Part shown: piece by piece, positions 45,434-54,035 of the stretch
Layout of the letters: each line of letters begins with the position of its first letter
How positions within the stretch are numbered: the first letter of the stretch is position 1
Assembly: GCF_003011885.1 (NCBI RefSeq)
Contig: NZ_PXXO01000001.1
Location: 298,494 to 362,493 of the forward strand
Origin: Cyanobium usitatum str. Tous
GTDB taxonomy: Bacteria > Cyanobacteriota > Cyanobacteriia > PCC-6307 > Cyanobiaceae
Length of the DNA: 64,000 bases
Direction: 5' to 3'
The notes under the pieces: model-generated
What the model was told of the DNA's origin: nothing
The model's input: only the letters and a program-made list of their open reading frames with translations
The model's database searches: none
Translations under genes and position numbers: made by a program

Positions 45434-45778
45434 GTGTCCCACCTCACCATCCTGCCCACAGTGCTGCGCGATGCCGAGGGGCTCGCCGCCAGTTTGGTGG
45501 CCCTGGGCCACACCCCCATCTATGGCGGGGTGCTTAAGGGCTTTGCCACCGAGTGCCAGCCCGTTCTTTTGCAAGTTGTTTTGCCGGGTGGTGAACGGCT
45601 GGGCTGGCAGCGCCACCGCGACGGCTCCCTTGCCCTGGTCGGCGACCTGCAGCGCCTTAGCCGCTCCCAGAGCCTGCAGCGCCTGCTTGGCGCCATCACC
45701 CGCCGCTACGCCGCCGAGCTCGCCCTGAGCCAGGCCGCCAGCGCCTTTCCTGGGGCCCAGGTGAGCTTGGCGTCCTGA
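45434..45778 (+). CDS. DUF1257 (Ycf35-like) protein
   Basis: A 114-aa protein beginning SHLTILPTVLRDAEGLAASL, the pattern of DUF1257/Ycf35, found in cyanobacteria and red-lineage plastids. No motif indicates chemistry; some members carry a C-terminal ferredoxin-like extension, absent here. GTG 45434 is 6 bases from the purN start on the other strand. It is followed 4 bases later by the M61 peptidase gene. Confidence 0.77.
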   Translation: MSHLTILPTVLRDAEGLAASLVALGHTPIYGGVLKGFATECQPVLLQVVLPGGERLGWQRHRDGSLALVGDLQRLSRSQSLQRLLGAITRRYAAELALSQAASAFPGAQVSLAS

Positions 45779-45782
45779 CGCC

Positions 45783-47543
45783 GTGCCCGAGCTGCATCTC
45801 GACCTCACCGCCTGCCACCAGCACCTGGTGCGGGTTCGCCTGCTTCACACTCCCCGTCACCTGAGCCTGCGCCTGGCCCTGCCGGCCTGGACTCCCGGCT
45901 CCTACCTGATCCGCGACTATGTGCGGCAGCTTGAGGGTCTGGAAATCACTCAGGCTGGACACCAGCTGGAGCCGCGCCGCACCAGCCCGAGCAGTTGGCA
46001 GCTAGAGCTTCCCAGCCTCGAACCAGTTGAAATCAGCTACGCGGTGCTGGCCGCCGAGCTCACGGTGCGCACCTGCCATCTCGATGGCGACCACGGCTTT
46101 CTGGCCTTAGCTGCCGTGGTTCTGGAGCTGGAGGGGGAGCGTTGGTCGCCCCACCGGCTGCAGCTCAGCCTTCCGCCCAGCTGGGATGCCTTCGTGCCCC
46201 TGCCAGAGCTACCGGGCCCGGCGAAGGGCTGGCTTGCCGCCGATTTCGATCAACTTATCGATACGCCGATTGAGGTTGGTCCCCATCGCTCCCATCACTT
46301 CAACGTCGCCGGTGTGCCGCATCGCTGGGTGAGTTGGGGCCGCGATCTGCAAGGCGCCGATCTGCTCGACAGTGATCCCCAGCTGCTCAGCGATCTCGAA
46401 AAGGTTTGCCTGGCCTGCTGCCGGTTGATGGGCGTGGAGCGACCTGCGGCCGACCACTACCTGTTTGTGCTGCACCTCACCGAAAGCGGTTATGGCGGCC
46501 TGGAGCACGATTGCAGCACCGTGTTGCAGTTTGGCCGTCTGGCCCTGGCTAAGCCTGGTGGCCGCCGCAAGTTGCTGCAGCTAGCCGCCCATGAATACCT
46601 GCACCAGTGGAACGTGCGCCGGCTGCGGCCCGCCGAGCTGAGCCCTTATCGCTACGACCAGGCGGTGGTGGTGCCCACCCTCTGGTTTGCCGAGGGAATC
46701 ACCAGCTATGTGGATCAGCTTTTGCCCCACTGCGCTGGCTGCAGCAGCGAGGCGGAGCTGCTCGAGGATTTGGGCGCGGATCTGAGCCGCTACCTGCTCA
46801 GTGCTGGGCGGCGGTTGCAGAGCCTGCGCGCCAGCGGTGAGGAGGCCTGGGTAAAGCTCTACCGCCCCGATGCCTACTCCTCCAACAGCCAGGTGAGCTA
46901 CTACCTCAAGGGTGCGGTGCTGGCCCTGGTGCTCGACCTGCACCTACGCCGTGCCGGTAGCGGTCTGCCCGTGGTGCTGCGGCAGCTTTGGGCCAGCCAT
47001 GGCGCCGTGGGCCGGGGCTACCAGGAGGCAGACCTGATTGCTGCCTTTGCCAGCCAGGCGCCCGATTTAGCTGAGCTGTTGCCCCGCTGGCTCAGCTCCT
47101 GTGAGGATCCGCCCCTGTTTGGCTATCTGGCCGATATGGGCCTGCGGCTTGAACCCCGGCTGGCTGCCAGCCAGGAGCTGGGCTGCCGCTTGGAGCCAGG
47201 CAGTGGCGGGTTGGTGGTGCAGCGGGTGGGCCGCGATGGACCGGCCCAACGGGCGGGGCTGGTAGTGGGCGATGAATGGATTGCCCTCGATGGCATGCGC
47301 CTGCGCACCATTGACGATTCCATGGTGCATCTGCGGCCGGAGGCTCCCCTGATTCCCCACCAGTTGCTGTTCTGCCGGGACGGTTTGGTGCGCAGCACCG
47401 TGCTGCTACCAACGGCACCAGCCGTGGAGAGCTGGCAGCTCCAGCTCGATGCCAGCTCTCCTGATCTGGGCACTCCTGATCTGGGAACTGCCGAAGTTTG
47501 TGCTGAGCGCCGCCGCCGCTGGCTGGGTCTTGAGGCTGCATGA
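45783..47543 (+). CDS. M61-family glycyl aminopeptidase-like protein
   Basis: A 586-aa zinc peptidase of the M61 family. The N-terminal beta domain includes PAWTPGSYLIRDYVRQLEG. The zinc motif HEXXH is at 270-274 in AAHEYLHQWNVRRLRP, and the third ligand Glu in FAEGITSYVDQL. A C-terminal PDZ domain (about 490-560, VVQRVGRDGPAQRAGLVVGD) probably binds substrate. No signal peptide is evident, so it is likely cytoplasmic. GTG 45783. The amidase gene overlaps by 4 bases. Confidence 0.92.
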   Translation: MPELHLDLTACHQHLVRVRLLHTPRHLSLRLALPAWTPGSYLIRDYVRQLEGLEITQAGHQLEPRRTSPSSWQLELPSLEPVEISYAVLAAELTVRTCHLDGDHGFLALAAVVLELEGERWSPHRLQLSLPPSWDAFVPLPELPGPAKGWLAADFDQLIDTPIEVGPHRSHHFNVAGVPHRWVSWGRDLQGADLLDSDPQLLSDLEKVCLACCRLMGVERPAADHYLFVLHLTESGYGGLEHDCSTVLQFGRLALAKPGGRRKLLQLAAHEYLHQWNVRRLRPAELSPYRYDQAVVVPTLWFAEGITSYVDQLLPHCAGCSSEAELLEDLGADLSRYLLSAGRRLQSLRASGEEAWVKLYRPDAYSSNSQVSYYLKGAVLALVLDLHLRRAGSGLPVVLRQLWASHGAVGRGYQEADLIAAFASQAPDLAELLPRWLSSCEDPPLFGYLADMGLRLEPRLAASQELGCRLEPGSGGLVVQRVGRDGPAQRAGLVVGDEWIALDGMRLRTIDDSMVHLRPEAPLIPHQLLFCRDGLVRSTVLLPTAPAVESWQLQLDASSPDLGTPDLGTAEVCAERRRRWLGLEAA

Positions 47544-48418
47544 ATTCCAGCCCCCAGCCCCTCTGGATCGCCATAGGCGCCGGCGCCATGCTCGCCCTGG
47601 GCGGGCTTGGCTGGCTGGCTCGGGATCTCTCAGCCCAACCGAATGGCGGCCAGAAGCGCCCCAGCCTGCTTGAGCTGCTCGAAGAGGTGCGCCAAGCTCC
47701 GGCAGCACCTGAGCCGGGCCGCCGGGCTGCACCGGGGCCGCCTAACCACTCGGCTTGGCAATCCCCCCTGCGGGCGAGTTGCGCTCCCGGCGATCCAGCC
47801 CAGCGTTTAAGACTGCAGCAATTGGCAGAAAGGGTCCAAACCTCCCCGGCGCGGGTGCAGATCCACCCCACCAATTTTGGCGAGCGCTTCAATCGTGATG
47901 CCTACGGCAATCCGGTGGATCCCACACCCCAGCTGGTGGTGCTGCACGAAACGGTTTACGGCATTGGTTCAGCCATCAACACCTTCGTGACGCCCCATCC
48001 CCGCGATGAAGATCAGGTGAGTTACCACACCTTGATTGGTGGCGATGGCTCGGTGGTGCAGGTGCTCGATCCTTCCAAACGGGCCTTCGGGGCTGGCAAT
48101 TCGGCCTTCAACGGCCGCTGGGTAGTAACGAACGCCAAGGTGGGTGGCTCGATCAATAACTTCGCCCTGCACATCAGCTTGGAAACGCCCCTCGATGGCG
48201 AGAACGACGGACCAGCCCATAGCGGTTACACCTCAGCCCAATACGACGCCCTGGCGGCCCTGCTAGCCGGCTGGATGCAGCGTTTCCCCATCCCGGCCTC
48301 CCACATCACCACCCACCGGGCGGTGGACCTGGGCGGCGAGCGAGCTGATCCACGCAGCTTCCGTTGGTCTGAGTTGCAAACCCGAATGCAAAACCTCGGC
48401 CTGCTCTGCAAGTCTTGA
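47540..48418 (+). CDS. N-acetylmuramoyl-L-alanine amidase (Amidase_2 type)
   Basis: A 292-aa protein with an N-terminal membrane anchor or signal (LWIAIGAGAMLALGGLGWLA) and a C-terminal T7-lysozyme/PGRP-like amidase domain (about 125-285). Zinc ligands are suggested by LVVLHETVYG, the later HYxL-like SYHTLIG, and HITTHRAVDL. Such enzymes cut the MurNAc-L-Ala bond in peptidoglycan remodelling or recycling, consistent with murQ 7 kb away. The final two codons lie inside an AT-rich repeat array. Confidence 0.88.
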   Translation: MNSSPQPLWIAIGAGAMLALGGLGWLARDLSAQPNGGQKRPSLLELLEEVRQAPAAPEPGRRAAPGPPNHSAWQSPLRASCAPGDPAQRLRLQQLAERVQTSPARVQIHPTNFGERFNRDAYGNPVDPTPQLVVLHETVYGIGSAINTFVTPHPRDEDQVSYHTLIGGDGSVVQVLDPSKRAFGAGNSAFNGRWVVTNAKVGGSINNFALHISLETPLDGENDGPAHSGYTSAQYDALAALLAGWMQRFPIPASHITTHRAVDLGGERADPRSFRWSELQTRMQNLGLLCKS

Positions 48419-48498
48419 TTAAATTATTAAAGTGTTGATTGAATTATTAAACTGTTAATTGACTAATTAAATATTTGACTCGTTAAATATTTGATTAG
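48412..48498. repeat. AT-rich degenerate 20-bp tandem array between convergent stops
   Basis: Units of 20 bases start at 48412, 48432 and 48452, then a 16-base unit at 48472 and a partial unit at 48488. They share TTGATT and ATTAAA cores. The array overlaps the last two codons and stop of the amidase gene and reaches the stop codon of the convergent gene at 48495-48497. The AT content contrasts sharply with the surrounding GC-rich DNA. Confidence 0.82.
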
Positions 48499-49340
48499 AT
48501 CAGTGGTGCTGGAACCTGTTTGCGGGTGGCATACAGCAGGGCATGGAGTTCGGGATCCTGCATGGTGCGCAGGATGCGGCGGGGGTAGTCGAGCTTGCCG
48601 TTGTGGAGGTAAGCCAGGGTGGCTAGGGCCTTGGCGTCACGGGGGTTGCCGCTGGCCTGCAGGGGGCGCTGGGGCAGCTCGAGGGCGCGGCTGAGGCGGG
48701 CGAATTTGCCCACCAGCAACACCACGTTGCGTTCGGGATCGAGCAGCTGGTTGCGGGCCTCGGTGATTTCGGCTTCGGAGGCATTGGGCGGCAGCAGGCC
48801 TTGGTGCACCATTTCGCCGAGGCTTAGCTGGGCGGGGCCATGGGTGCTGAATAAGCCGGAATGGGCCGCCAGGGGCAGATCTTCGCCCGGTTTGGCGTGC
48901 CGCATTTCGTCAAACAACACTGCCGCCACCAACACGGGATTGATCCTCTGGCGCTGGGATTCGGCCAGGATCAGGGGACGAAGCTCTACCAGGCGCCCCA
49001 GGGTGTGGCTGCGCAGCGGCTCTAATTGGTCGATGCCACTGGTGAATAACTGGGCCAGGCGGGGCTGGGGGCCGTGGACACCAAATCGGAGCTGCAGCTC
49101 CTTGAGTTCATCTGGTGAAAATTGCAGCGGATCTGCAAATTGCCCCGAGCCAGCAGCGGAGCTGATGCTGCCGCTGAGACCGGGATCCAGCAGCAGCAGG
49201 GGCGTTTTTGGACCGTTATGGAGCGGGAAACTCGCAACAGCCAGCAGGGCTGCTGCAAGGCCGGTGAGACGCCGGACCCCTACCAGCCGCTTGCCTAGGG
49301 CAAGCCAGCGCGGGTAGCTGGTGGGGTTAGGCACAAACAC
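48495..49340 (-). CDS. Exported hypothetical protein, possibly lytic-transglycosylase-like
   Basis: A 281-aa protein with an N-terminal hydrophobic segment (LTGLAAALLAVASFPL), so exported or anchored. The segment INPVLVAAVLFDEMRHA followed by GPAQLSLGEMV resembles the catalytic Glu region and helix of lysozyme-like transglycosylases. The similarity is limited and there is no clear named family. If right, it would act on peptidoglycan, consistent with the convergent amidase. The start is GTG 49340; ATG 49344 is out of frame. Confidence 0.55.
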   Translation of the reverse strand: MFVPNPTSYPRWLALGKRLVGVRRLTGLAAALLAVASFPLHNGPKTPLLLLDPGLSGSISSAAGSGQFADPLQFSPDELKELQLRFGVHGPQPRLAQLFTSGIDQLEPLRSHTLGRLVELRPLILAESQRQRINPVLVAAVLFDEMRHAKPGEDLPLAAHSGLFSTHGPAQLSLGEMVHQGLLPPNASEAEITEARNQLLDPERNVVLLVGKFARLSRALELPQRPLQASGNPRDAKALATLAYLHNGKLDYPRRILRTMQDPELHALLYATRKQVPAPLI

Positions 49341-49418
49341 TCATTAGTTGTGGCTTGATATTACAGAATTTCTCTGGGTAAGTCCTCTGGCTACGGAACG
49401 GTCTTCCGTCCGGCCCTC

Positions 49419-49466
49419 GGGCTTGGGCTGGGGCTAGTACTGGTGCTGGGGCTGGTGTTGGGGCGC
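49419..49466. repeat. 6-bp tandem repeat array upstream of pgi
   Basis: Eight consecutive hexamers of the form GGGCTN or GTGCTG run from 49419 (GGGCTT, GGGCTG, GGGCTA, GTACTG, GTGCTG, GGGCTG, GTGTTG, GGGCGC). The array ends 47 bases before the pgi ATG. It could influence pgi expression or be simple slippage DNA. Confidence 0.7.
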
Positions 49467-49513
49467 GGTCAGATCTAAGTTCTGGCAACGAGAGCGGCTT
49501 GAGCCGCAAGCCC

Positions 49514-51109
49514 ATGCTTGCCAACTTTGATGGCTCCAATGCCCAGATCCAATGGCAACGCTTCTGCGACTTGCTTTGGTATGAAAGGGATCTTGGTATC
49601 TGGCTCGATGTGAGTCGCATGGCGATCGGCCAGGCCGATCTCGATGCCTTGGCTCCTCGATTTGAGCTGGCCTTTGCGGCGATGGCGGCCCTAGAGGGTG
49701 GTGCGATCGCCAATCCAGACGAACAGCGCCAGGTTGGCCACTACTGGCTGCGCACCCCAGAGCTGGCACCAGACGCCGCCACCACCGCGCACATCAACGC
49801 CGAGGTGGAGCGGATCGAGACCTTTGGCCGCGAGGTGCTCGACGGCAGCCTCTGTGCTGCTAATGGCCAGCCGTTTACCGACGTGCTTTGGATCGGTATT
49901 GGCGGTTCCGGCCTCGGCCCGCTGCTAATGGTGCGCGCCCTGCAGGAAGAGGGTCAGGGTCTCCCCTTCCACTTCTTCGACAACGTAGACCCCGCTGGCA
50001 TGAGCCGCACCTTGGCGGGCCTGGACGGCCGCCTAGCCACCACTTTGGTGGTGGTGGTGAGCAAGTCGGGCGGCACCCCTGAGCCCCATATCGGCATGGA
50101 GCAAGCCCAGGCTCGGCTCGAGGCCCGGGGCGGGCAGTGGGCTGCCCAGGCTGTGGCGGTCACCATGATCGACAGCAAGCTTGACCAGGTGGCCGTGGCC
50201 GGTCAGTGGTTGCGCCGCTTTGACATGTTCGATTGGGTGGGTGGCCGCACCAGCATCACCAGTGCGGTTGGCCTGCTGCCGGCGGCCCTGGTGGGTGCCG
50301 ATCTGCGCGGCTTTCTGGCCGGCGCCGCCCGAATGGACGCCCTCACCCGGGTGTCAGATCTGCTCCATAACCCTGCTGCCCTGATGGCTGCCGCGTGGTT
50401 TGTGGCTGGCCATGGCCAGGGCAAGCGCGACATGGTTGTGCTCCCCTATCGCGATCGGCTGGAGGTGTTCAGTCGTTATCTCCAGCAGTTGGTGATGGAG
50501 AGCCTTGGTAAGAAGCACGACCGCGGCGGCGAGGTGGTGCACCAGGGCATCGCCGTTTACGGCAACAAGGGCTCTACCGACCAGCACGCCTATGTGCAGC
50601 AGCTGCGCGATGGCATCGACAACTTCTTTGTGACCTTCATCGAGGCCTTGGAAGAGCCCAGCGATATCCCGCCCATCGGTGATGAGATCCCTGGCGACTT
50701 CCTCGATGGCTTCCTGCAAGGCACCCGTTCGGCCCTGATGGAAGGGGGCCGCCAGAGCCTCTCGATCACTTTGCGCCGCTTTGATGCCACAGCCCTCGGT
50801 GCCCTGATCGCCTTGTTTGAGCGCGCCGTGGGTCTCTACGCCGAACTGGTAAACGTCAACGCCTACGACCAGCCGGGGGTGGAGGCCGGTAAAAAGGCAG
50901 CAGCCCTGATCCTGGCCCTGCAAGAGCGGCTCGAAGCCCTGCTCAGTGATGGCCAGGAGCGCAGTTTGCAGGAGTTGCAGCAGGCCTTGGGCACGGACAG
51001 CCCAGAGAGCCTGTTTTGGATCCTGCGCCACCTCTGCGCCAATCCCCGCGGCTATCAGGTGACTGGTGACTGGGGTGCTCCGGCGTCGATGAAGTTCGCC
51101 AAGGTCTGA
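49514..51109 (+). CDS. pgi: Glucose-6-phosphate isomerase
   Basis: Interconverts glucose-6-phosphate and fructose-6-phosphate. The 531-aa sequence has LWIGIGGSGLGPLLM, VVVVSKSGGTPEPHIG, WVGGRTSITSAVGLLP and the later KGSTDQHAYVQQLRDG, carrying SIS-domain and catalytic residues. ATG 49514 is preferred; TTG 49499 is in frame. It is 14 bases upstream of recQ, and the 5' region contains a hexamer repeat. Confidence 0.95.
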   Translation: MLANFDGSNAQIQWQRFCDLLWYERDLGIWLDVSRMAIGQADLDALAPRFELAFAAMAALEGGAIANPDEQRQVGHYWLRTPELAPDAATTAHINAEVERIETFGREVLDGSLCAANGQPFTDVLWIGIGGSGLGPLLMVRALQEEGQGLPFHFFDNVDPAGMSRTLAGLDGRLATTLVVVVSKSGGTPEPHIGMEQAQARLEARGGQWAAQAVAVTMIDSKLDQVAVAGQWLRRFDMFDWVGGRTSITSAVGLLPAALVGADLRGFLAGAARMDALTRVSDLLHNPAALMAAAWFVAGHGQGKRDMVVLPYRDRLEVFSRYLQQLVMESLGKKHDRGGEVVHQGIAVYGNKGSTDQHAYVQQLRDGIDNFFVTFIEALEEPSDIPPIGDEIPGDFLDGFLQGTRSALMEGGRQSLSITLRRFDATALGALIALFERAVGLYAELVNVNAYDQPGVEAGKKAAALILALQERLEALLSDGQERSLQELQQALGTDSPESLFWILRHLCANPRGYQVTGDWGAPASMKFAKV

Positions 51110-51123
51110 TCAGGGAAATCCCC

Positions 51124-52989
51124 ATGCCAGAGCCCGTTGCGGCGAGCCCTGCCTCTCCCGGGCAGGTGCTGCGCGAGGTTTTTGGCTACGGCGCTTTTCG
51201 CGGGCCCCAGCAGGAGATTGTTGAGCATGTGGTGGCTGGTGGCTCCGCCCTGGTGCTGATGCCCACCGGTGGGGGCAAATCGCTTTGTTACCAAATCCCG
51301 GCCCTGTGCAGAGCGGGAACGGCGGTGGTGATTTCGCCCCTGATCGCCCTGATGCAAGACCAGGTTGAGGGGCTGCGTCAGGCGGGGGTGCGAGCTGCGG
51401 CGCTGCATTCGGGCTGTAGCCCTGAGGAAACCGCCAACACCTGGCGCCTGCTGCGGGCGGGCCAACTGGATTTGGTCTATTTATCTCCCGAGCGCTTGCT
51501 GGCGGGGGACACCCTCGAACGGCTGGCGGCCTTGCCCCTGGCTCTATTCGCTATTGATGAGGCCCACTGCGTTTCCCAGTGGGGGCACGACTTTCGCCCG
51601 GAATACCTGCAGCTATCGGTGCTGGCCCAGCGATTTCCCGCCGTGCCGCGGCTGGCACTCACCGCTACGGCCGATCCCCGCACCCGAGACGAGATCCTGG
51701 CCCGGCTGCAGCTGGAGCAGGGGCGAGTGTTTCTGGCCAGCTTTGATCGCCCCAACATTCGCTATTTGCTGCGCGATAAGGACGACGTTCGCCGCCAATT
51801 GCTTGAGCTGCTCGCAGATCACCGCGGCGCTTCAGGGATTGTGTATGCCCGCTCCCGCAACCGGGTGGATGGCTTCTGCCGCGACCTGCAGGCGGCGGGA
51901 TATGACGCCGTTGCCTATCACGCCGGATTGGATGGGGCGGTGCGCAGCGCCGCGCTGGAGCGCTTCCGCCGCGATAGCGGCGTGGTGGTGGTTGCCACGA
52001 TCGCTTTTGGCATGGGCATCGACAAGCCGGATGTGCGCTTTGTGGCCCATGTGGACCTGCCCAAAAGCCTGGAGGCCTACTACCAGGAAACCGGCCGCGC
52101 CGGCCGGGATGGTCTGCCGGCCTTGGCCTGGATGGTGCATGGCGGCGGCGATGTACCCCAGCTGCGCCGCTTCATCGATGACTCCGACGCGGAGCAGCAG
52201 CAAAAAAGGGTTGAGCACGGCAAGCTCGATGCCCTGATTGGCTTCACCGAGGCGAGCGGCTGCCGCCGTCAGGTGTTGCTCAGCCACTTCGGCGAGACCC
52301 TGCCCGAGCCCTGTGGCAATTGCGATCTCTGCTTAGAGCCAGATACGGCCGTCGATGCCACCGAGTCGGTGCGCAAGGCCCTATCGGCTGTGTACCGCAC
52401 GGGCAGCCGCTTTGGTGCCGCCCATTTGGTGGATGTGCTGCTGGGGGCAGATACGGCCCGAATTCGCGAGCTCGGCCACCAGCAGCTGGGTGTGTATGGC
52501 ATTGGCAAGGAGCTTGATCGCGGCCAGTGGCGCAGCCTGTTTCGCCAGCTGGTGGCCCAGGGGTTGTTGCAGGCCGACTCCGAGCGCTACGGGGCTCTGG
52601 GATTTGGCGAGGACGGGCGGCTCAAGCCGTTGCTGCGGGGTGAGACCCAGCTACTGCTGCGGCTGCCGCCAGCGAAGCGAGAGCGCCGCCGCCAGCCTGG
52701 GGTGAGCCCGGCTCCTGCTGCGGCAGTGCTGAACCCTGATGAGGCGCCCGTGTTGCAGGCGCTGAAGGATTGGCGCCGCGAGCAGGCGCGGCAGCAGGGG
52801 GTGCCGCCCTACGTGGTGTTTCATGACCGCACCCTGGTGGAGGTGGTGGCCCGCCGGCCCCGCTCCCTGGAGCAGCTGGCTGGGATCGGCGGTGTGGGCC
52901 AGGCCAAGCTCGATCGCTATGGCGCGGCATTGCTGGCGAGCTTGGATGCTGCCCTTTTGCATCAGGGGACACAAACGCCAGCTTCATGA
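51124..52989 (+). CDS. recQ: ATP-dependent DNA helicase RecQ
   Basis: A 621-aa 3'-5' helicase for recombination and repair. It has Walker A LMPTGGGKSLCYQIPAL, Walker B AIDEAHCVSQWGHDFRPEY, motif III ALTATADP and motif VI YYQETGRAGRDG. The RecQ zinc site appears as CRRQVLLSHFGETL, then CGNCDLC. A winged-helix domain (about 400-500) and a C-terminal HRDC domain (about 545-620) complete the full-length form. ATG 51124. Confidence 0.95.
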   Translation: MPEPVAASPASPGQVLREVFGYGAFRGPQQEIVEHVVAGGSALVLMPTGGGKSLCYQIPALCRAGTAVVISPLIALMQDQVEGLRQAGVRAAALHSGCSPEETANTWRLLRAGQLDLVYLSPERLLAGDTLERLAALPLALFAIDEAHCVSQWGHDFRPEYLQLSVLAQRFPAVPRLALTATADPRTRDEILARLQLEQGRVFLASFDRPNIRYLLRDKDDVRRQLLELLADHRGASGIVYARSRNRVDGFCRDLQAAGYDAVAYHAGLDGAVRSAALERFRRDSGVVVVATIAFGMGIDKPDVRFVAHVDLPKSLEAYYQETGRAGRDGLPALAWMVHGGGDVPQLRRFIDDSDAEQQQKRVEHGKLDALIGFTEASGCRRQVLLSHFGETLPEPCGNCDLCLEPDTAVDATESVRKALSAVYRTGSRFGAAHLVDVLLGADTARIRELGHQQLGVYGIGKELDRGQWRSLFRQLVAQGLLQADSERYGALGFGEDGRLKPLLRGETQLLLRLPPAKRERRRQPGVSPAPAAAVLNPDEAPVLQALKDWRREQARQQGVPPYVVFHDRTLVEVVARRPRSLEQLAGIGGVGQAKLDRYGAALLASLDAALLHQGTQTPAS

Positions 52990-52992
52990 GGC

Positions 52993-53010
52993 GTTACATT
53001 GAGTTCACGT
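52993..53010 (+). promoter_or_regulatory. HLR1-like motif upstream of the first HLIP
   Basis: GTTACATT GA GTTCACGT resembles the HLR1 high-light element bound by RpaB: two 8-base (G/T)TTACA(T/A)(T/A) repeats with a 2-base spacer. The first repeat is perfect; the second matches weakly. It lies 20 bases before the HLIP ATG, partly overlapping the promoter region. Confidence 0.4.
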
Positions 53011-53029
53011 TTCCTTAAGGATTCTTTCC

Positions 53030-53173
53030 ATGGCTGACTCCACAACCCGCTTTGGCTTCGTTGCCTTCGCCGAAACCTGGAATGGCCGCCTGGCCATGCT
53101 CGGTTTCGTGATCGGTTTGGGCACCGAGTTGCTTACTGGCCAGGGCATCCTGAGCCAGATCGGTCTGGGCTGA
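53030..53173 (+). CDS. High-light-inducible protein (Hlip/Scp)
   Basis: A 47-aa single-helix chlorophyll-binding-like protein. The motif FAETWNGRLAMLGFVIGLGT carries the conserved E-x-x-N-G-R-x-A-M core that binds chlorophyll in the Lhc/Hlip superfamily. It protects photosystem II and chlorophyll intermediates under light stress. A Shine-Dalgarno-like AAGGA precedes the ATG. A near-identical paralogue lies at 60409. It is too short for standard ORF lists. Confidence 0.92.
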   Translation: MADSTTRFGFVAFAETWNGRLAMLGFVIGLGTELLTGQGILSQIGLG

Positions 53174-53200
53174 GTTTCGATCGGGCCTGATCAGCTGGCT

Positions 53201-53734
53201 TCAAAGCCACTGCATGCCCGGGGTTTCCAGCATTTCCTGGCTGGGCCAGGCACCGAGACCTGCAAAGGCTGCCCCTAGGGCAGCCCAAATACCTTTGCCG
53301 CTGGACAGCTCCTGTTCAGCGGTCCATTCGGCTTCTGACACTTCAGATTCGCTTAGGCCAAGAGCTTCCACCAGCTGTCTGTAGAGCACCTTCTCTGCCG
53401 GGTTGATCGGCGAACTGTCCTGAGGTCGTTGGCCCACCTTGGCCATCATGTAGCTGAGCTTAAGGGCCAGTGCCCGGTCTTCCCCGCTAGTGAGCCTGGG
53501 AATCACTTCCTCCAGCACGGACGAGTCGACGGTCCAGGCAGCTAGCTGAAGCGCAGCTTCCTGGTTTGCCCCCGAGCCATCTCCACAGGGGAAGTACTTG
53601 GCCACGAGTTTCTCGAGCAGCCGCTTTTCGTCTGCGGAAACATCGCCATCGGCCCAGGCCACGCAGCAAACCACCCTGAGCAGGTCAAGCTGACGATCTC
53701 GCTCAGAGCTACTTGGCCCGGTTTCAAGGGTCAT
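53201..53734 (-). CDS. TerB-like family protein
   Basis: A 177-aa helical protein with the TerB pattern: LLRVVCCVAWADGDVSADEKRLLEKLV, then LTSGEDRALALKLSYMMAKVG and INPAEKVLYRQLVEALGL. These acidic helical repeats bind divalent metal ions in some TerB relatives. The C-terminal tail is hydrophobic (GIWAALGAAFAGLGAWP), possibly a membrane contact. Role unknown. It converges on the first HLIP gene. Confidence 0.75.
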   Translation of the reverse strand: MTLETGPSSSERDRQLDLLRVVCCVAWADGDVSADEKRLLEKLVAKYFPCGDGSGANQEAALQLAAWTVDSSVLEEVIPRLTSGEDRALALKLSYMMAKVGQRPQDSSPINPAEKVLYRQLVEALGLSESEVSEAEWTAEQELSSGKGIWAALGAAFAGLGAWPSQEMLETPGMQWL

Positions 53735-53865
53735 GGCGCAGGAGATGACTTTTGCGCCATTTTGATCAGCCCTTGGCTTGTTTCAGCGGAAATCACCCCC
53801 AGAAGGGGGCATACAAGGGCAGCAATCCAGATGATGATGAATTGAACACAGAACCGAGGTGGGCC

Positions 53866-54030
53866 ATGGTCCACACCACCCAAGGTTTGACAACCAGCTG
53901 CCTGGGACGCACCTGCCTCAAATGGCAGCCCGATGGGGAGCTCACCGCCCTCGATCTGCAGCTAGTGCTAGAGCGGCTGGCCCAGGTCGACCAAGATGTG
54001 GTCGCAATCCTGGATCGCACTTTCGACTAG
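53866..54030 (+). CDS. Small conserved hypothetical protein with two Cys
   Basis: A 54-aa protein starting MVHTTQGLTTSCLGRTCLKW and ending with an amphipathic helix (LDLQLVLERLAQVDQDVVAIL). The two Cys are separated by four residues, which may bind metal or form a disulfide. I do not recognise the family. ATG 53866 has an AGGTGG-like site upstream. The Nif11-like gene begins 6 bases downstream, so they are probably co-transcribed. A CCCCC-AGAA-GGGGG hairpin lies upstream at 53796-53809. Confidence 0.55.
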   Translation: MVHTTQGLTTSCLGRTCLKWQPDGELTALDLQLVLERLAQVDQDVVAILDRTFD

Positions 54031-54035
54031 TTCCC

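Noticed and set aside
47092..47892. A 266-aa minus-strand frame across the M61 and amidase genes
   Set aside because: It crosses two coupled real genes and shows the low-complexity composition of an antisense shadow.
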